From: Ophthalmolycus amberensis
Lineage: Eukaryota; Chordata; Actinopteri; Perciformes; Zoarcidae
Direction: 5' to 3'
Length of the DNA stretch: 64,000 bases
Assembly: GCA_024529925.1 (NCBI GenBank)
Contig: JAFEUB010000787.1
Span: 1,491,501-1,555,500 of the forward strand
The notes beneath the pieces are model-generated. The model ran no database searches. It was not told the origin of the DNA and worked only from the letters and a program-made list of their open reading frames with translations. Of the stretch, positions 46,906 through 60,678 are shown piece after piece; the first letter of the stretch is position 1; every line of letters starts with the position of its first letter. The position numbers were made by a program, and so were the translations under genes.

Positions 46906-49362
46906 AAACATCAGCCCCGACGACCAGTGACTTAAGATGCTGTTGGGCTAATTTTGCATTCGTACAATTATGAGTAATAATACTTTACACATTGTTTTTC
47001 TCCCTCAAGTACCTTAGAAAACACAGCTCGGGAGGGCTTCCCGCTGTATGCACACACACACATTTTCTTTTGCATTATGAGAGTATAAGGAGGATATTTA
47101 AGTGTGACATAATGACAGGGTGAAGGTGTGATAGAGGGGCAAGGCGGAGCGTGAAGTGGAGCTACACATTCGGACCGATTTGCACAGGCAGAGGGAATGG
47201 ATGGTGAGATGTGCAAAGAGCTGTTTCAAGGCCATGAAGAAAGACTGTTTGTGAGGAGGAGAGATGAACAGAGTAAGAAAGAATAGACCGAAACTACACT
47301 GTATCACGGTGCCTGCCCCTGACACCAAACAACACTCACAGTCTGCTTATTGTATCTGTTTCTTTTGTACATCTTTGCCTTGTGACTCTGCTCCCCAGTG
47401 CGATGTATTCTGGCAATACTTTTAATCAGCGGTCATGCCATGAAATCTCGATGGGACCGAATTGAGTGCATGAAGACAAAAAGGAGAGACTCAAACTGTG
47501 CTTCTTTTCTTGCTGTCAGGGCAATACTTCAAAGTGCTTCTCACCCTGCCAAGGGAATTAATTCACAGATTTTTGGCTTGAATCGATGTGAGGATTTAAA
47601 AAGATATTACATACATTTTTTTTTTTTTTTTTAAAGCAACAAATCCTCTTGTTGAGAAATAAAAGTGAAAGGAAGACATCTAACGAGCCACGTCAGCGTC
47701 GGAACAAATTCAACCAGTTGTGCCTTAAGTGGAGACGTGCTGCGGGCTTGTCAGTTTGTCGTAGCATGCTTTTAATACCGCGTGTTGAGAAACAAACTCG
47801 ACAGACAAGGCAGAAGTGCTCGCTCGCTGTTGATGCAGTGGGTGCAATTTTGCCATTCAATTCAAGAGATGTCTTCTTTTCAATTGATGGTCAGCTCTTT
47901 CTTTCTTTAATGGGCTCATGTGGTAAGATTGTACAAAGTTTCCATTCAAGATGTTTCTGTTTCTGAGTGTTTGGCCATTTTTTCTCTCTCTGCCTCCATC
48001 TCTCCGTCTGTCTCTCCCTGATGGGGGTTCAGTGTGCAGGTTAATTGCAGCCCAAAGTAGAGCCCCCCGCTGCAGCTACAGGGAGAATTTTCACGCCATC
48101 CTTAATGTCCCTTTATTCTTTCTCTCACAACATCATCTGTCCTCTATTGTTTCAGAGCCACCCTTTGGGAAATACAGTGGGCCACTTCACATCTCTGTCG
48201 GTCTCACTGGCTCTCTCTCACTTGCACAAGGTTACTTGGCACATCTGCAGGAGATATATATATATATTTCTAAAGCTGGTGTATATTTGGGGAAATATTC
48301 AAAATTGTACACAGAGCTGTTTCATTACTGTTGTTTACAGGGCTTTGAATGTGAGCATGGTAGTAAAATCCTCATAGCTTACTGTACGATGTTCGAGACA
48401 ACAGCCCATTCTTTCTCTCCTTGATGTCTCCCGTCTCTCGTTTCCTCCCTCTCATCTGTCATCCCTCCTGTGCTGCCAAAAGACAGCCAGGAGGCAGGGA
48501 ATAGGAGCGGGGTAATAACAGGGAAGGAAAGGAAGGGAGGAAGGAAGGATGGACAGGGAGATGGAGAGTGCGAGGGGGGAGCAGTGTGTGTAATAATTGC
48601 ACAATAGAGGGGAGTTGAGAAAAGTACGGAGCGATGGTTTTCACCATTGCCTCTCAGAGAGCTCAGGTGTAGTTTAAGATGTTCTTCAATTTTGAATTAT
48701 CGTGGAAAAACAACAGCATTTACAATGAATATCAGTTTTTTTATTTTTGGGTTGATAGTGCAACACCTTTGGTGCCCCAAGTTCTTTTTTGTGCAGTCAA
48801 CACATTCATATACAATGACTATAGAGATTAGTCAATGCAGTCATGCAAATGTTGTCAGGAAGGCAGACTAAGAACTCTACACGGTGTTGTCTGCACTGCT
48901 CATGCTGTGTGCACTGTTAGCCTCGAGCTGCGGCTCAGCGACTGCAAGGCTGAGAGCAGTGTAGAGGCAGTCCCTGAATCAAAGCTCTATATTTGGAATT
49001 TAGCACCTTGGCTAGCAGCAGGATCTCCAGCCATTGGTTGCCACATTTTATTTGATAAAGCTGGGCCTCGTTGTTGGCTTCATGTATTTCTCTGTGTTTA
49101 ATTTACTATGTGTTGCCAATCAGTCTCCAATAAATGGTTTCTTGCTGGTGATTAATAAGCGGTATATAAATACAGTTTATTATTAGGATTGCTATTATTT
49201 TACCCACACTAATCTGATCAGACATGGATGGCTTGTGCGGTAGTTCCAACCAAATGGCTGTGCCTTCAGTGCTTCTGTTTTCGTCCTTTTCTGTTCTTCA
49301 TTCATGTGAAGTGTGCTGCTGTGATGAGAAAAGATTTACTGTAGATTTATAGGCTGCATATC

Positions 49363-49366
<4 letters not shown>

Positions 49367-49407
<41 letters not shown>
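49367..49407. repeat. CT microsatellite
   Basis: A pure CT run of about 41 bp. As polypyrimidine/polypurine mirror DNA it can adopt triplex structure. Confidence 0.95.
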
Positions 49408-49411
<4 letters not shown>

Positions 49412-51210
49412 CTCTGTCACCCTGTGCTTACTGTCGTTCTACTTCCCCTTCTGTTGGTCTTTATTTGCCTTTGTTTTTTACTCCATCTCCGCACTGACTT
49501 CCTCTCCCTAGCTCTCTCTCCTCTCTAATTCTGTTCATGAGAGGTGCACACTCCATCATTCTGTCTCTCTATATCTCTGTCTGCCCTTCATTTTCTCTAC
49601 ACCTTTCTGCACCAGAGCGAGATGAAGGAAGGGAGGATGGGGGGGGGCAGAAAGAAACAGAGATGGAGAGATGGATAGATTAGGTGACAGTGATAAGCGA
49701 TCGATCTCAAGGCCAAACAGCCCAGAGAGGATCCCCCACCTCTCCTCACCTCACCTCCACTCTATTCTTCTTTTTTTCCCCACTCTCCTCTCCTCCGCAC
49801 CTCTTCCCTCTCTTCTTTCTCTCTAACCTTTGTTCCCCTCATACTGACAAGGGTTCATTAAGGATCCACTTTGTGTGTATAAGTGCATGTAAGTGTGTGT
49901 GTACGTGTACGCGCACTTTTGCCTGTCTGCCTAGTTGATAAGTCATGAAGGATAGCTCCCTAAGGTGCCCCTAAAGAGCTTTTAGTGGCTTTCGATCACA
50001 CACAGACACACACACACACACACGCGCACACCCACGTGCACACACACACACAAACAGGTCTCATTAGGGCTTTTCACAAGCACAAAGCACTTGGTTAGTG
50101 ATTGTTGGACAGTCTTTCGGATACGTTGCCTTGCGTCCGTGTATTCATTTTGCACTGCTGTTCCTTTCTGCAAGCTCGGAGACCCTCCCCCCCCCCCGCC
50201 TCGTCTGACCTGCCTCCCATCATCCCCCTTGTGCCTCAGAATGTGCCCGCCACAGCATATTGCTCTAACGAGGTTGTCTGTTGATCAATTGATGGTCTTT
50301 GTTCTGGACGCCTAAATGGACCTTCAGCCACTCTCACCAGGACTTTATGGGAGCTGCTATGGCTTTGGCCTGATTACAATAGAAGCACTTAAAATGCTCA
50401 ACGCCTGATGTTTTATGCAAGAGCACGCCCGGCCTCAGAAGCGTACGTCTGCCATATTACAGCACTCCCTAAGTGTGTGCATTTCAGCTTGTTTTACCTC
50501 GCGATGCTCATCGGCGGTTGGCCATCGGTTTGCATTCGATGTGAGAAAGTGTATTTGTTTAGTGTATGCGCTTACGACGAAAATCGGAGCAAGTCAATTG
50601 AATGTGGGTGTATAAACACAATTTTTGTTGATTCACTCAGTCCATTGATTGTCTGTACGTGTTTAAAATCCTTGTTTGTACAGTTTCTGCATGTTGTTTT
50701 GTTTGGCTTGGTGTGTGTTTGCGTGCACCCGTGCATGCTCAGATGTGTCGGCGTGCCCTCCTGTGTGTCGGTTTAATTCAGTGCCAATCAACTGTGACAG
50801 TGGGAATATTACCCACAATCCCTCTCACTAAATCCCAGGTTTCCCTCCCTTTAGCGCCGCCATCCCTTCGCCACCCCTGTCGCATCCTCCCGATAAATAA
50901 GCTTTTTTCCAGACAATCATTTCCTCTGCTGTTTATTCATGATGCAGCCACTTCAAATATTTCACCATTCATCGGGCGATATATTGAGTCGGGGCTGATG
51001 AATAATGAAAGTGTCTTTGACGTTACGTGTGTGTGTGTGTGTGTGTCTCACAGACCATCCATAACATCAGCCAGTGAGTTTTAATGGCAGCCTCGACTTT
51101 TGTAGTATTTTGTGAAACACTGATTGTTTCTGGTGTTACTTTGATCCATTGCCATCTGTCAAATTTGCTCAAATGTGATGTGCAAGTGTTCTCTGTAGTT
51201 TAACAGATGC

Positions 51211-51213
<3 letters not shown>

Positions 51214-51279
<66 letters not shown>
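51214..51279. repeat. CT microsatellite, long
   Basis: A pure CT run of about 66 bp. Confidence 0.96.
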
Positions 51280-51282
<3 letters not shown>

Positions 51283-53165
51283 AGTTGGTGTTTCACTTGA
51301 GCCTATTTCAGCCAAACAGCATGAAACTGGAGTCTGATATTAAACCAACCCCTGTGTATGCCTCATACTGCATGCTGATGTGCTGAACTTCAGAGATGGC
51401 CAACTTGATAGCAACATGTGATTTTAATTCTAATACTTGGATAATCTCCTTTCCTTTGCTTCTTTTGTCCGTTACCTTATGACATTTCTTTCATAATCAT
51501 ATTGCGTCTTCTCTAACACCCCTGATATTCTTTGATGTATTTTTTTTAAATCACAAAAATAGTCTTGAAGTTTGTCTTGGATCTTTTTTCTTCTTTTCAT
51601 TATTTTGATCGGTCTTTCGCTCACTCCCCAAATATTTGCAGTATTCATGGAGATTCATGTTTTTGTCAATTTTTTATTTTTTTTTATCTCATCGCTTGAG
51701 AAAAACCAGGATGAGATACGGCCACATCTGTTAACAGCTGTGTAATGTCAGAAAACATGAAGGTGCGGGGCGTGACTAGGGATTAATGTATGACATGATT
51801 TGTGTTTGAATTGATCCCCAACACCTGTGGGAGGTTTCAGCCAAACCTCCCAAGTACACTGCTGACTGGATGTGGACCATCTCCTCGCAAAACACACACG
51901 CACGCACTCTTGACTAATGCCTCAACTGGGACATCTCTCCCAGGCATCTATGTGTTGAAGGGGCCCCTGCTGTGCCCTGATGGGGACATCAATAGCAGGC
52001 AGTTTAGGCTTTCGACACACGCGCATTAGAGTGTGGAGAAAGAGCAGCAGGTGGAGTGAGACACAAAATGGAGGACAGGCCGAAGTGATAGCGTGGGACT
52101 ATTGTTTTTGCGATGTAAATATGAACAATATTGTTGCAAATATACTTCAGAGAAGGTTAAAAAATACATTTGAAATGATATGAAATCAATGCAGCCCCAA
52201 ACTATTAATGATTACCGTAATAATACACCATATGCAGCACAACATATGGTCTTAGTTTTAGTCGTTAAGTAACAATTGGGCCCTCTTTTATAATACTGAT
52301 TGATGGTCGTTTTATTTTATGAGGTCTTGCAGTACCCAGCCGCGGTATGCGGTGAACGTGCAGTATGCTGTGTTGAGGCCCTGACAGCCAGCTCAGGTCA
52401 GAGGATGAGATGAAGGAGACAGCTGGGGAGGAGTGTATGTTCAGGGATGGACGGAAGGCATTCTCCAACTGCGCTAACTTTAGACCACACATGTCGGTAA
52501 ACCTCCCCAAACCTGTCCACGGCGTGTCACCACTTGCTTCCATAAAACCCCCTTTGTGTGTGCATGTGTGTGTGTGCGTCTGTGGGTATATTGGGGAGCA
52601 TTTCTCTGTTTGCCCAAACCAACCAGTGTGCATAAATAAACAGCACAAAGGGGCCGAATCATTTGCTAGCATAACAAATCCTGTCTCTGTGCTGAAATGA
52701 TCATTTTCGTAACCCAGAAGCTTATTGTTTCAATTTCCTGCTCTGCTCTGCGAGTTCAAAAGTTCACGATCTCACAGTTGGAAGTGTGAACAGAATGTAG
52801 CTTGTGCCCACCAAGACATGACCTACAGACCTTGTTTCAGTGCCAAAAACCTTCCGGGTCTCTACACACGGGGAACAAAAGGCAACCAGGCCAATTAGTT
52901 TGAATGCAGAACTAGTTTTGATTCAGCAAGAATCAATCAGAAACTCTATTATCAGAGGCATGATTTGGGGAGGGATTTGTTCGTGTGTGGGTGTGTGTGC
53001 CTGTATTTGGTAAAGTGGAATGATGAGGTTTTGGGTTGTGTGAGCAGTTGCTTCATGTATCTTTTCCTCTTCCTAAGTAACGATTTGGATAAGGATAGTC
53101 AAGATTTCAACACATATGCACAGACACACATATGCACATATAGTAAAAGGTCAATCCCCCACCCA

Positions 53166-53189
53166 ACACACACACACACACACACACAT
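53166..53189. repeat. CA microsatellite
   Basis: A pure CA run of about 24 bp. Confidence 0.92.
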
Positions 53190-54284
53190 AGCGTGTTTGT
53201 TCCGATAATCGCCCGCGGTGCGCTCTCCAGGACAGCACAACAAAGGCCCGCTGAGCATCTTTTAGCTTGTTTGACGTGACACAAAGCTCCGTCAAACTGG
53301 GTCTTTTTTTTTTAAACGGGGCTGAGTTGGGATCAAAGGCAAGGACAGCACTGACTGCTCCCACTTTGCCCGGTTTGATCCAGCTTGCTGCTCTTTTCCA
53401 AAGAGAAACACACTTCTTCTCCTCCGAGGGAAACAGAAAAGGGAAGGAAAGTTCCACCGTTCGTGCAAAAGTATTCATAAGCCGTCGCAATAAAACCTCG
53501 TCTATTCGAAACATTTTGGCTTGGAGGTCATTCTGGTGAGATTTTCAGACAGCTGGGATGCATTGATTAAGGCGTTTTAAAATATGGAGCATGAATCTGC
53601 TAATGGAAGATAGAGAGAACAGGGATTGAATAGAAATGCAAATATACAGTGAGACTGCAACACATTTATATCTGCAACTTAATTAACCGAACATGGTTCT
53701 CAATAAAGCACTTGTTTATGCTTTTTAAAACAAGTTCTTTCTGTCGAATAGAGTTGTCTGCCGGATTCGGCTGTCTGCACGTCAACACTGAACAAGGTCT
53801 CGCTGCAATAAATGCACAAAAAGTAGCCAGACCGTGACCTCAGCAACACAAGGATAAACTGCAAACTGGCCCTGAACTGTACAGTTTAACTTCTCGGCAT
53901 TTATGTGTTTAGATTTATGTCATGTGTATGTATGCATTGAGATTTGTGTTGCGAGTGTGTGCAATGTCTCATGTCTATGTTATATCGTGACCTTTGCTGC
54001 CCTATATAACGCAGATATTGCCCACATAAGACACGCAGCACAAGTTGCCGACACAGCGCTTAACCCCCTGCCTGGGACCTTGACAGCTTCTCCATAGGAG
54101 GCTGACCCTGAAGGTCCTGGAAAATACTTTGTTCATACCAAACACACACACACACACACAGAACCGTGGTACATTTGCGCTTTGCACATGCATGCACACA
54201 CATGCGTATACAGGGCAGGAGCTAAAGGAGCATATAGCTTTTAAACAAGCATGAGGAATTAGCAGAGAGGCCCATGTGTCAGCC

Positions 54285-54300
54285 CCCCCCCCCCCCCCCC
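54285..54300. repeat. C homopolymer run
   Basis: An uninterrupted run of 16 C. Confidence 0.9.
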
Positions 54301-54550
54301 ACTGACAAAAACACCCTGTTGATCCCTCTGGAGTTGCAGCTACTGACCGCCTCTAAAGATCTCCCTCCGACACGCACATGTGCAATAAGAAAGAAATATT
54401 TCTAAACACAAATTTGGACAGTTTTTCAAACAAAACAAGCTGTGTGAACAAATGACCTTGGAACAATGGGATTGGTCTGTTTCACTTTTTGTGAAATGAC
54501 AAATTAATTTGTCGAAAAGAGCATAGACCTGATGTTGAAAATAGGTGTAT

Positions 54551-54989
54551 TAGGAATGCATCAATACCAATAACGATATCAAATATCGGGCCGATACAAA
54601 TAGCTGGATCGGTGACAATAGGGCTGATCTATGCAATACAATTCTATGTTTGCATATCATATACATTAGAGACTGGCATTTCAATTCCTGTTCATGTTTT
54701 GACAATTGTTTTGCTGCATTGAACATGTTTACACTTGAATTTAAATTTCTAATTCTGAAGATTTTTTGACCAAGTTGCTGGGGTACAATTTATTATTTTA
54801 CTAATAAATAACAAGTAAGTAAGTTTATATCTAAGTTAAGAAAGCCATGTTTGGGTCAAGCCTGATGTTGCCATGCACATAAAAGAAAGATCCCAGACAC
54901 TGGTATATGATTGGTACTCTGTATCGGCCGATACCTAAAGCCCAGGTATCGCTATTCAGGACTGAAAAAGTCAGATCTGTGCATCCCTA
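54551..54989 (-). mobile_element. hAT-type miniature element, short form
   Basis: A 439-bp element with ends TAGGAATGCA and, on the opposite strand, TAGGGATGCACAGATC. Read from the right it has GACTTTTTCAGTCC, CGATACCTGGGCTTT and GTATCGGCCGATAC. These match the left part of the longer element at 57355-58363, so the two are members of one family in opposite orientation. ATCGG/CCGAT subterminal repeats are abundant. There is no coding capacity and no certain target duplication. The hAT placement is from resemblance to known TAGGGRTGCA-ended fish elements. Confidence 0.75.
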
Positions 54990-55393
54990 GAAAGTCTAGC
55001 CTACAAACACGCAGACTTTGCATGACTATCGTTGCATGTAATGCAAACATCCTTGTTTTACAGCTGTGCTAAGGATTAAAACAGATCTCTCTCATGTCGA
55101 GGAAACAGCAGTCCCTTGTTGGAAAACATTGCTGCTGTTGCCTCGTGCCAAGGCTGGTTATGAAGGAATTCCATCATCTCTCCATATCCATCTGCTCTTA
55201 AAACACTCTGCCTTTTACAATCAGCAGATGCTCTTCCCCTCCACTGCCACATCAACCACATTTCTTGTCTGCCAGATCTGCGGTTCAATAACAGAGTCAT
55301 AACACCGAGGACGTCGGTTGATTCTCGATTGTTCTTCAAACTTATGACTGAACTTGAAAGTTGTTATCCGACTGGAGAGAAGACATGGCCGTG

Positions 55394-55414
55394 CCCCCCC
55401 CCCCCCCCCCCCCC
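55394..55414. repeat. C homopolymer run
   Basis: An uninterrupted run of about 21 C. Confidence 0.9.
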
Positions 55415-56381
55415 TTCTGATTGTTATCGCTATGATAGATGTTCACTGTTAAGATGAAAGTATGTATTAGCACCTTTGTAAACCCCAGTTTCAAAACTTT
55501 GGGTTAGCGCCCAGGATGATAGCTATCAGGGAATATTGCTGTTTTTCCAGAATGTGATGGATGTGTCAACACTGTCTTCTTAGGCTGTAATGGGCGTAGA
55601 CTACGCTATCACTAAAACAGGTCGACATTGTCTCGACCGATGCAGATAAATAAAGATAGCAAAACATGACATGATGTGATAAAACATGTCGCCACGTAAC
55701 GGAATCTGTTGGCCCAAGTATTTATTAATAACACACTTCAGTTACGAGCGTCCGTGGGAATAAAATAAACCAATAATGCCGGCAGAGTTCGAGGCCCCCT
55801 CTGTCTGTTGAGCAACATAGAGCGAGCGAATCAGACTGTTCTGAAATTAGCATGGGCTGGTTTTGTCTAATGTAAGATGCCAATGTTGTACTGCATTTCA
55901 CTTGTATTGCCTTAGGAGAGTAATTAGTGCAATAATGAATGGTTGACATATCATCTCGTTATGTGAACAAGCTGAATCCATTAAATGCAATACCTTGTAA
56001 CTTTTACAAGGGGCACAAAGCGTGGGTGAGCTAGAGGAGGAAAGATATAGATTATAGTGGATAATGTGAGAAAATCCATTTCGAGCAAACATTTGTGATG
56101 GGAATCCCAAACAAGCTTTGCCATTTAGTTTAAACTCAGCGTTGTGGGTGTTTGACGCCTAGCAAAACTTTTCCAAAAGTCTGGTTTTGATTCAAATCGG
56201 AGCTCACGCGATATGAAACCATCCAGGAGCAATCAAGACCAAAATCTAGGAATGATCCTGGAAATATGAGAGTTAAGCTGTCGGAGGAAGACCGAGCGTT
56301 AACCAATGGAGAGACCTCTCATTTAACGGGACTGTTTACATCCGGAAAGATTCCCTGCTGCACTTGCTCACCTCTTTAGTA

Positions 56382-56410
56382 CAGTCGATCAATACATTAT
56401 TGATCGACTG
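56382..56410. repeat. Perfect 13-bp-stem hairpin
   Basis: CAGTCGATCAATA and its exact complement TATTGATCGACTG flank a CAT loop. A further GATCAATA follows at once (56411-56418), so the GATCAATA/TATTGATC motif occurs three times in about 37 bp. Confidence 0.88.
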
Positions 56411-57354
56411 ATCAATATTATTAACCTTCACTGCAATCGTGATAATAGCACGCCAACTCAGTTCCTTTGTACTGTATTGGAACTTCCAGATTTCCACATT
56501 ATTTAAAGGAGTCCCATATGAACCGCTTCTCAAAAGGCAAACAGCAAACACATGACAATGGTGATGTATGGACAAGCACAACTATAGCTACAATCTGTCA
56601 GTGAAGCAATTACATCCCACGGATAAACACACGCCATTTGGCTTCCCATGGCTCCCTCTGTTACATACCTAAATCTGCTGCAATCACAGAAAGCTTGACA
56701 CACACACGCACACGCGCACACAGTAACACATGCAGTACGGCAGTATACAGTAAGCGGTTTGTGAACTGTGAAAGGGTGCGAGGGGTTTTATGAAAGTGGT
56801 GCCATTATAACACCCTGACACAGCTCCATGGCAACCTACCTTGAAGGTCAGTGCGCGGTTTGCCGGTGTGCATTCAGTGTATGAATATATATGGGGGTGT
56901 CAGCGTGGGTCAGTGTGTTCATGGCCGTGATGCCAGACTTAATGATCAGGTGCAATGGCTGAAAAACAACAGCCGCGTCGAGATGAAACAAACGAGACAC
57001 ATGCATGTTTGTTTCATCCTTGCATCTGTGACTTCTTCCCACATGTTTACCCTTTACTCCTAAGTATTACCCGCCATCTTTTGCAGCTTTTCTATTTCAT
57101 ACCTACGTACATGCCTTTTTTTCTTCTCCCCTCCGCCCACACTGGGTCTCTCCTGCCTCTCCCACATGGTATGCTTCCTTTATTGTTTTTTTTTTGTCTC
57201 TCTCTGCCCTTTCTGCCAGTTTTCCTACTCATTTCACTCCTCCATCCATCTGCTGATCATTTGTCCTGGGAGACAGAGCGAGGGAGGGGAGGGGGGGGGG
57301 GGGCTTACATAGCAACAACAGAAGAAAAGTGGGCTGATACTCTTCTGTAATGTG

Positions 57355-58363
57355 TAGGGGTGCACTGATCCCGACTTTTTCAGTCCCCATACCGATACCT
57401 GGGCTTTGTGTATCGACCGATACCCGAGAACCGATCCTTTACCAGTGTTTCATTAATATCTAGTCTATAATGTTTATAGTGTATAAGCACAGAACTGAAC
57501 TGAATAGATCGGCCCCATTGTCACCAATACCGGATCCGGCTAATCCGATCCTGTATCGTATCGTTTTTCCTTAGTAATGTGCCACATACAGGTGGGAAGA
57601 AGGTATGAGGGAGAGGAATGTGCCTAACAGCCCTTTCATACAGTCTATACGACGTAGGTCTACTGATCATAGATTTAGATAGTTCTTCATTCCAGATATG
57701 CCCTTTCACTAGAGATGCTAGATCTTTCTTTCTGAGAACTACAATTGACAGCATGCACACAACACTGACTATTAAATAACTTACATTTTCCCCAAAACTG
57801 CACCAAGTTACAGGAACTTCTCTCACTGTTACTCAAACAAATCTCCAACTAAAAGTGCTCAAGGTTACTGGACAAATGAAATTCAACTGAAAATGAATTG
57901 CAGTGTATCCCACTTCATCATTTACTTACCCAGAAGAAAACAGGTGCAACATGTCTGTACGACAACACACCTAAATGGAATTTACATCAAAATGATGTGT
58001 GTGTGTGTTTGCGGCGCTGTAATGTGTGCTGCAGCTGCTGGGGAGATCGGTTTGGCAATGCGTGACTAGTATGTGAGCATCGTGCCTGTTTGTGTGCGGG
58101 TATGGCTGTAACGTTACACATCTGGCTGGAGGAGACCGCCATGGCGCTAAAGAATGCTTACCAACGCCCCACGTGCTGTTGGATGTATTATGGGTCATTT
58201 CAAACAACGATCACAATTTTTTAAAGTATAGCCAGTTAGCTGTACTCACCCGTCTCTTCAGTGGTTACAGGCTGACGTAACAGAGGTGAATATTTCACGG
58301 ACTCGATGAGTTACTGTCTTTAAGAATGAGACTTATCGTGGCCGATTGATCGGTGCATCCCTA
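57355..58363 (+). mobile_element. hAT-type element, longer deletion derivative
   Basis: A 1,009-bp element with inverted ends TAGGGGTGCACTGATC (left) and TAGGGATGCACCGATC on the opposite strand (right), which differ at two of 16 positions. The left 215 bp or so is homologous to the short element at 54551-54989 in reverse orientation. The remaining 790 bp or so is absent there and may include decayed sequence of a longer parent. A short GT run lies inside near 57996-58008. No transposase domain is recognisable and the target duplication is not clear. Confidence 0.72.
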
Positions 58364-60678
58364 CTGTTCACAAAAGCAGAGCAGTGTCCAGTCCAGAGGT
58401 CTTCATGCCAGGCCAGAGGATTTGTCAGCGCTCAAACGTCAAACTTATTGAGCCGTAATGCAAGTTTGCCCAGATGAAGGTCTCGGCTTTATTATATTCT
58501 CGCATTGGATTTAAGTGTGCAGAGTCTTCTATTCTCCACATTGATTGGAGTCTTCGGGCCATTCTTGCACGCAGGCATTGTTCCCCGAGTGCAGTGATCT
58601 TCTCAAAAGTATGAGAGAAAGTGGCCAATTTTAATTTAGAAACGCTTTTTACTTAATCCAGGCAAAGCTTCGCCGCCTTTGAAGAGGCTCTTTTACTGCC
58701 TTTTAAGGTCTACACCAGGGACATTATGTAATGCAACTGAGCATTGTATTGTAAGTACGATGAAATAGGAATTAAAAGACAACGGTGCACATTTTAATTT
58801 CAACATTTGGTTTTTTTCATTATCTAGTGACTGCCTCAGCTGCTGAGACCCTTTTAGTTCTATTTACGCTCCGCATCATTGTGAAATGTTTACAATATAA
58901 ACATGCGACGTTTGCTTGTATCTGTGCTTTCACATGCGTGTTGCCACCAACTGTCAACGTGTTTTTGTTGTGTCACTTGTACTTTTAGTAGCCATGCGGG
59001 GGTGTTTGTGTTTATCTAACCTGGAACATGTTCACACCTAGCAGGTAATGGAGTGGACACCAGAACAGCTCTGTCCCTATCTGTGTAGGATGTCCTACTT
59101 CTGTCCTCTATCCATCTTGTGTGTGTTTCTCTCTTTCTCTCTCTCTCTCTTTTTCTCTCTCACACATTAGGAAGACATGTTACACGGCTCAGAGACGTTT
59201 CATTGCTGCTATTCTGTCTCAGCTGCCAAATACCTTGTCACCATAAAACAATGACTTATGATTAATGGCAAACACGTCTCCCACTCGATGATGTATAGCT
59301 ATTAATTGACACTAACTGCCCATGTGTGACCGTGCATAAACCCGCATGCATCTACAGGCGCGCGCACACACACACACACACCCTCGCCGGTCCTGGTAAA
59401 CATGTCGGAGCGTACAGTATTTACAAAGGGACTGAAGTGGGTTTGGGGCAGCAATGTTTCAGGAGAATGGCCTCAGGGTCTGACAGGATGTTGGGGGATG
59501 TGTCATTTTTCCCTGACTCCCTTGGTGACGGGCAGAGACATAAAGAAATCCTTTTACACACAGGGAGATGTACACAGACCGGCAAACACACACTCAGCCA
59601 TTCACTCTTATGTATAGCCTGCACACATCAGCGTTATACAGCCATAAAAATGGTTGTTTGGCAGAGTAGATGAGCTCAGAGGAAGTATCTTTTTTTTCTT
59701 CTTTTTTACCCCCCTTCTTCTCTGTTTTGGACTCGAGCTGCAGCATGCTAATGCAGACTACATCAAACACTCGCTGGAGCCCTACATCTCGCCGTTTCAC
59801 TCGGCACCAAAAGCAGAACAAGAACTTGTCTGTCGCTGCTCTTAATTCATTGTCTCCCTGGGGCAAAATGAGCGCTGACAGACATAAATGGCAGAAATGA
59901 ATATCGTAAGATCACAGTCGAGGGTGGCGAGGTGGGAGAAAAGCGGGGCGATAAGAGTGAGGGAGCAGATGTGAGGGATGGGGAGAGGGACAGAAACGGA
60001 GAGAGGGGAGAAGTGTAGGAGAAAGGGTCGAGATGGGAGGTTGAATACTTGTGAGAAAGAGAGATGAAGGAATGCATGGGTACGTCCCTGTGTCCCTCAC
60101 TGCTGACAGTCGGTATATTATACTGGCCTGGCCACCTGCTCTGAGCCTGCAGTACACCCTCCATAAAGCTACGGCAGATGGACACAGTAAAATGCACCAT
60201 GACCAGCAGCAATGCATTCATACGTGTGTGTGTGCGTTTGTCCATTACAGCAGATATCCCCTATAAATATGTTAAAATATGTCTACATTCACACACACCA
60301 GCCCTCCACCATGTCCCGGAGGCATTATCAGTAATATGTGGTACTCTATAGGTCCGATGTCTCCGTGTCTTCTCCCCGTCGCCTCCCGGTGCTGTAAGCC
60401 TATCGGCCAGTTAGCCAGCGAGGAATGTGGCTGTCAACTCGTATAACAAGCGACACTCTGGCATGTTCTTCCTCTGACTTCACTGACCTCTCCTTAGCCG
60501 TCTCTCCACCTCGATACTGGTATTTCGGGGGGGGGGGGGGGGGGGGGGGGTTGTATCTCTTCCCCTCCTAGTATAATGTTTTCCAACCAAATCCGAGTAA
60601 GAACTTGAAACAAGCTCTTAGATTTTAGAGGATAACTCGGCCACCATTCCATCATTGGCACTAATTGTTGCGTTGTAG
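58364..60678. other. Noncoding stretch, no gene seen
   Basis: No gene is supportable. A CT-rich patch lies near 59128-59162, a CA run near 59366-59380, a purine-rich patch at 59925-60068 and a 24-G run at 60527-60550. Confidence 0.5.
60527..60550. repeat. G homopolymer run
   Basis: An uninterrupted run of about 24 G, similar in length to the one at 34645-34668. Confidence 0.9.

Larger units (their letters stand above)
46906..54550. other. Noncoding, microsatellite-rich stretch, no gene seen
   Basis: No gene is supportable over about 7.6 kb. It holds CT microsatellites at 49367-49407 and 51214-51279, CA runs near 49988-50052 and 53166-53189, and C runs near 50188-50198 and 54285-54300. Enhancer-like unique DNA lies near 50890-51020. 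Confidence 0.5.
54990..57354. other. Noncoding stretch, no gene seen
   Basis: No gene is supportable. A run of about 21 C lies at 55394-55414, a perfect hairpin at 56382-56410, and a pyrimidine-rich patch with a 12-G run just before 57304. Confidence 0.5.
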
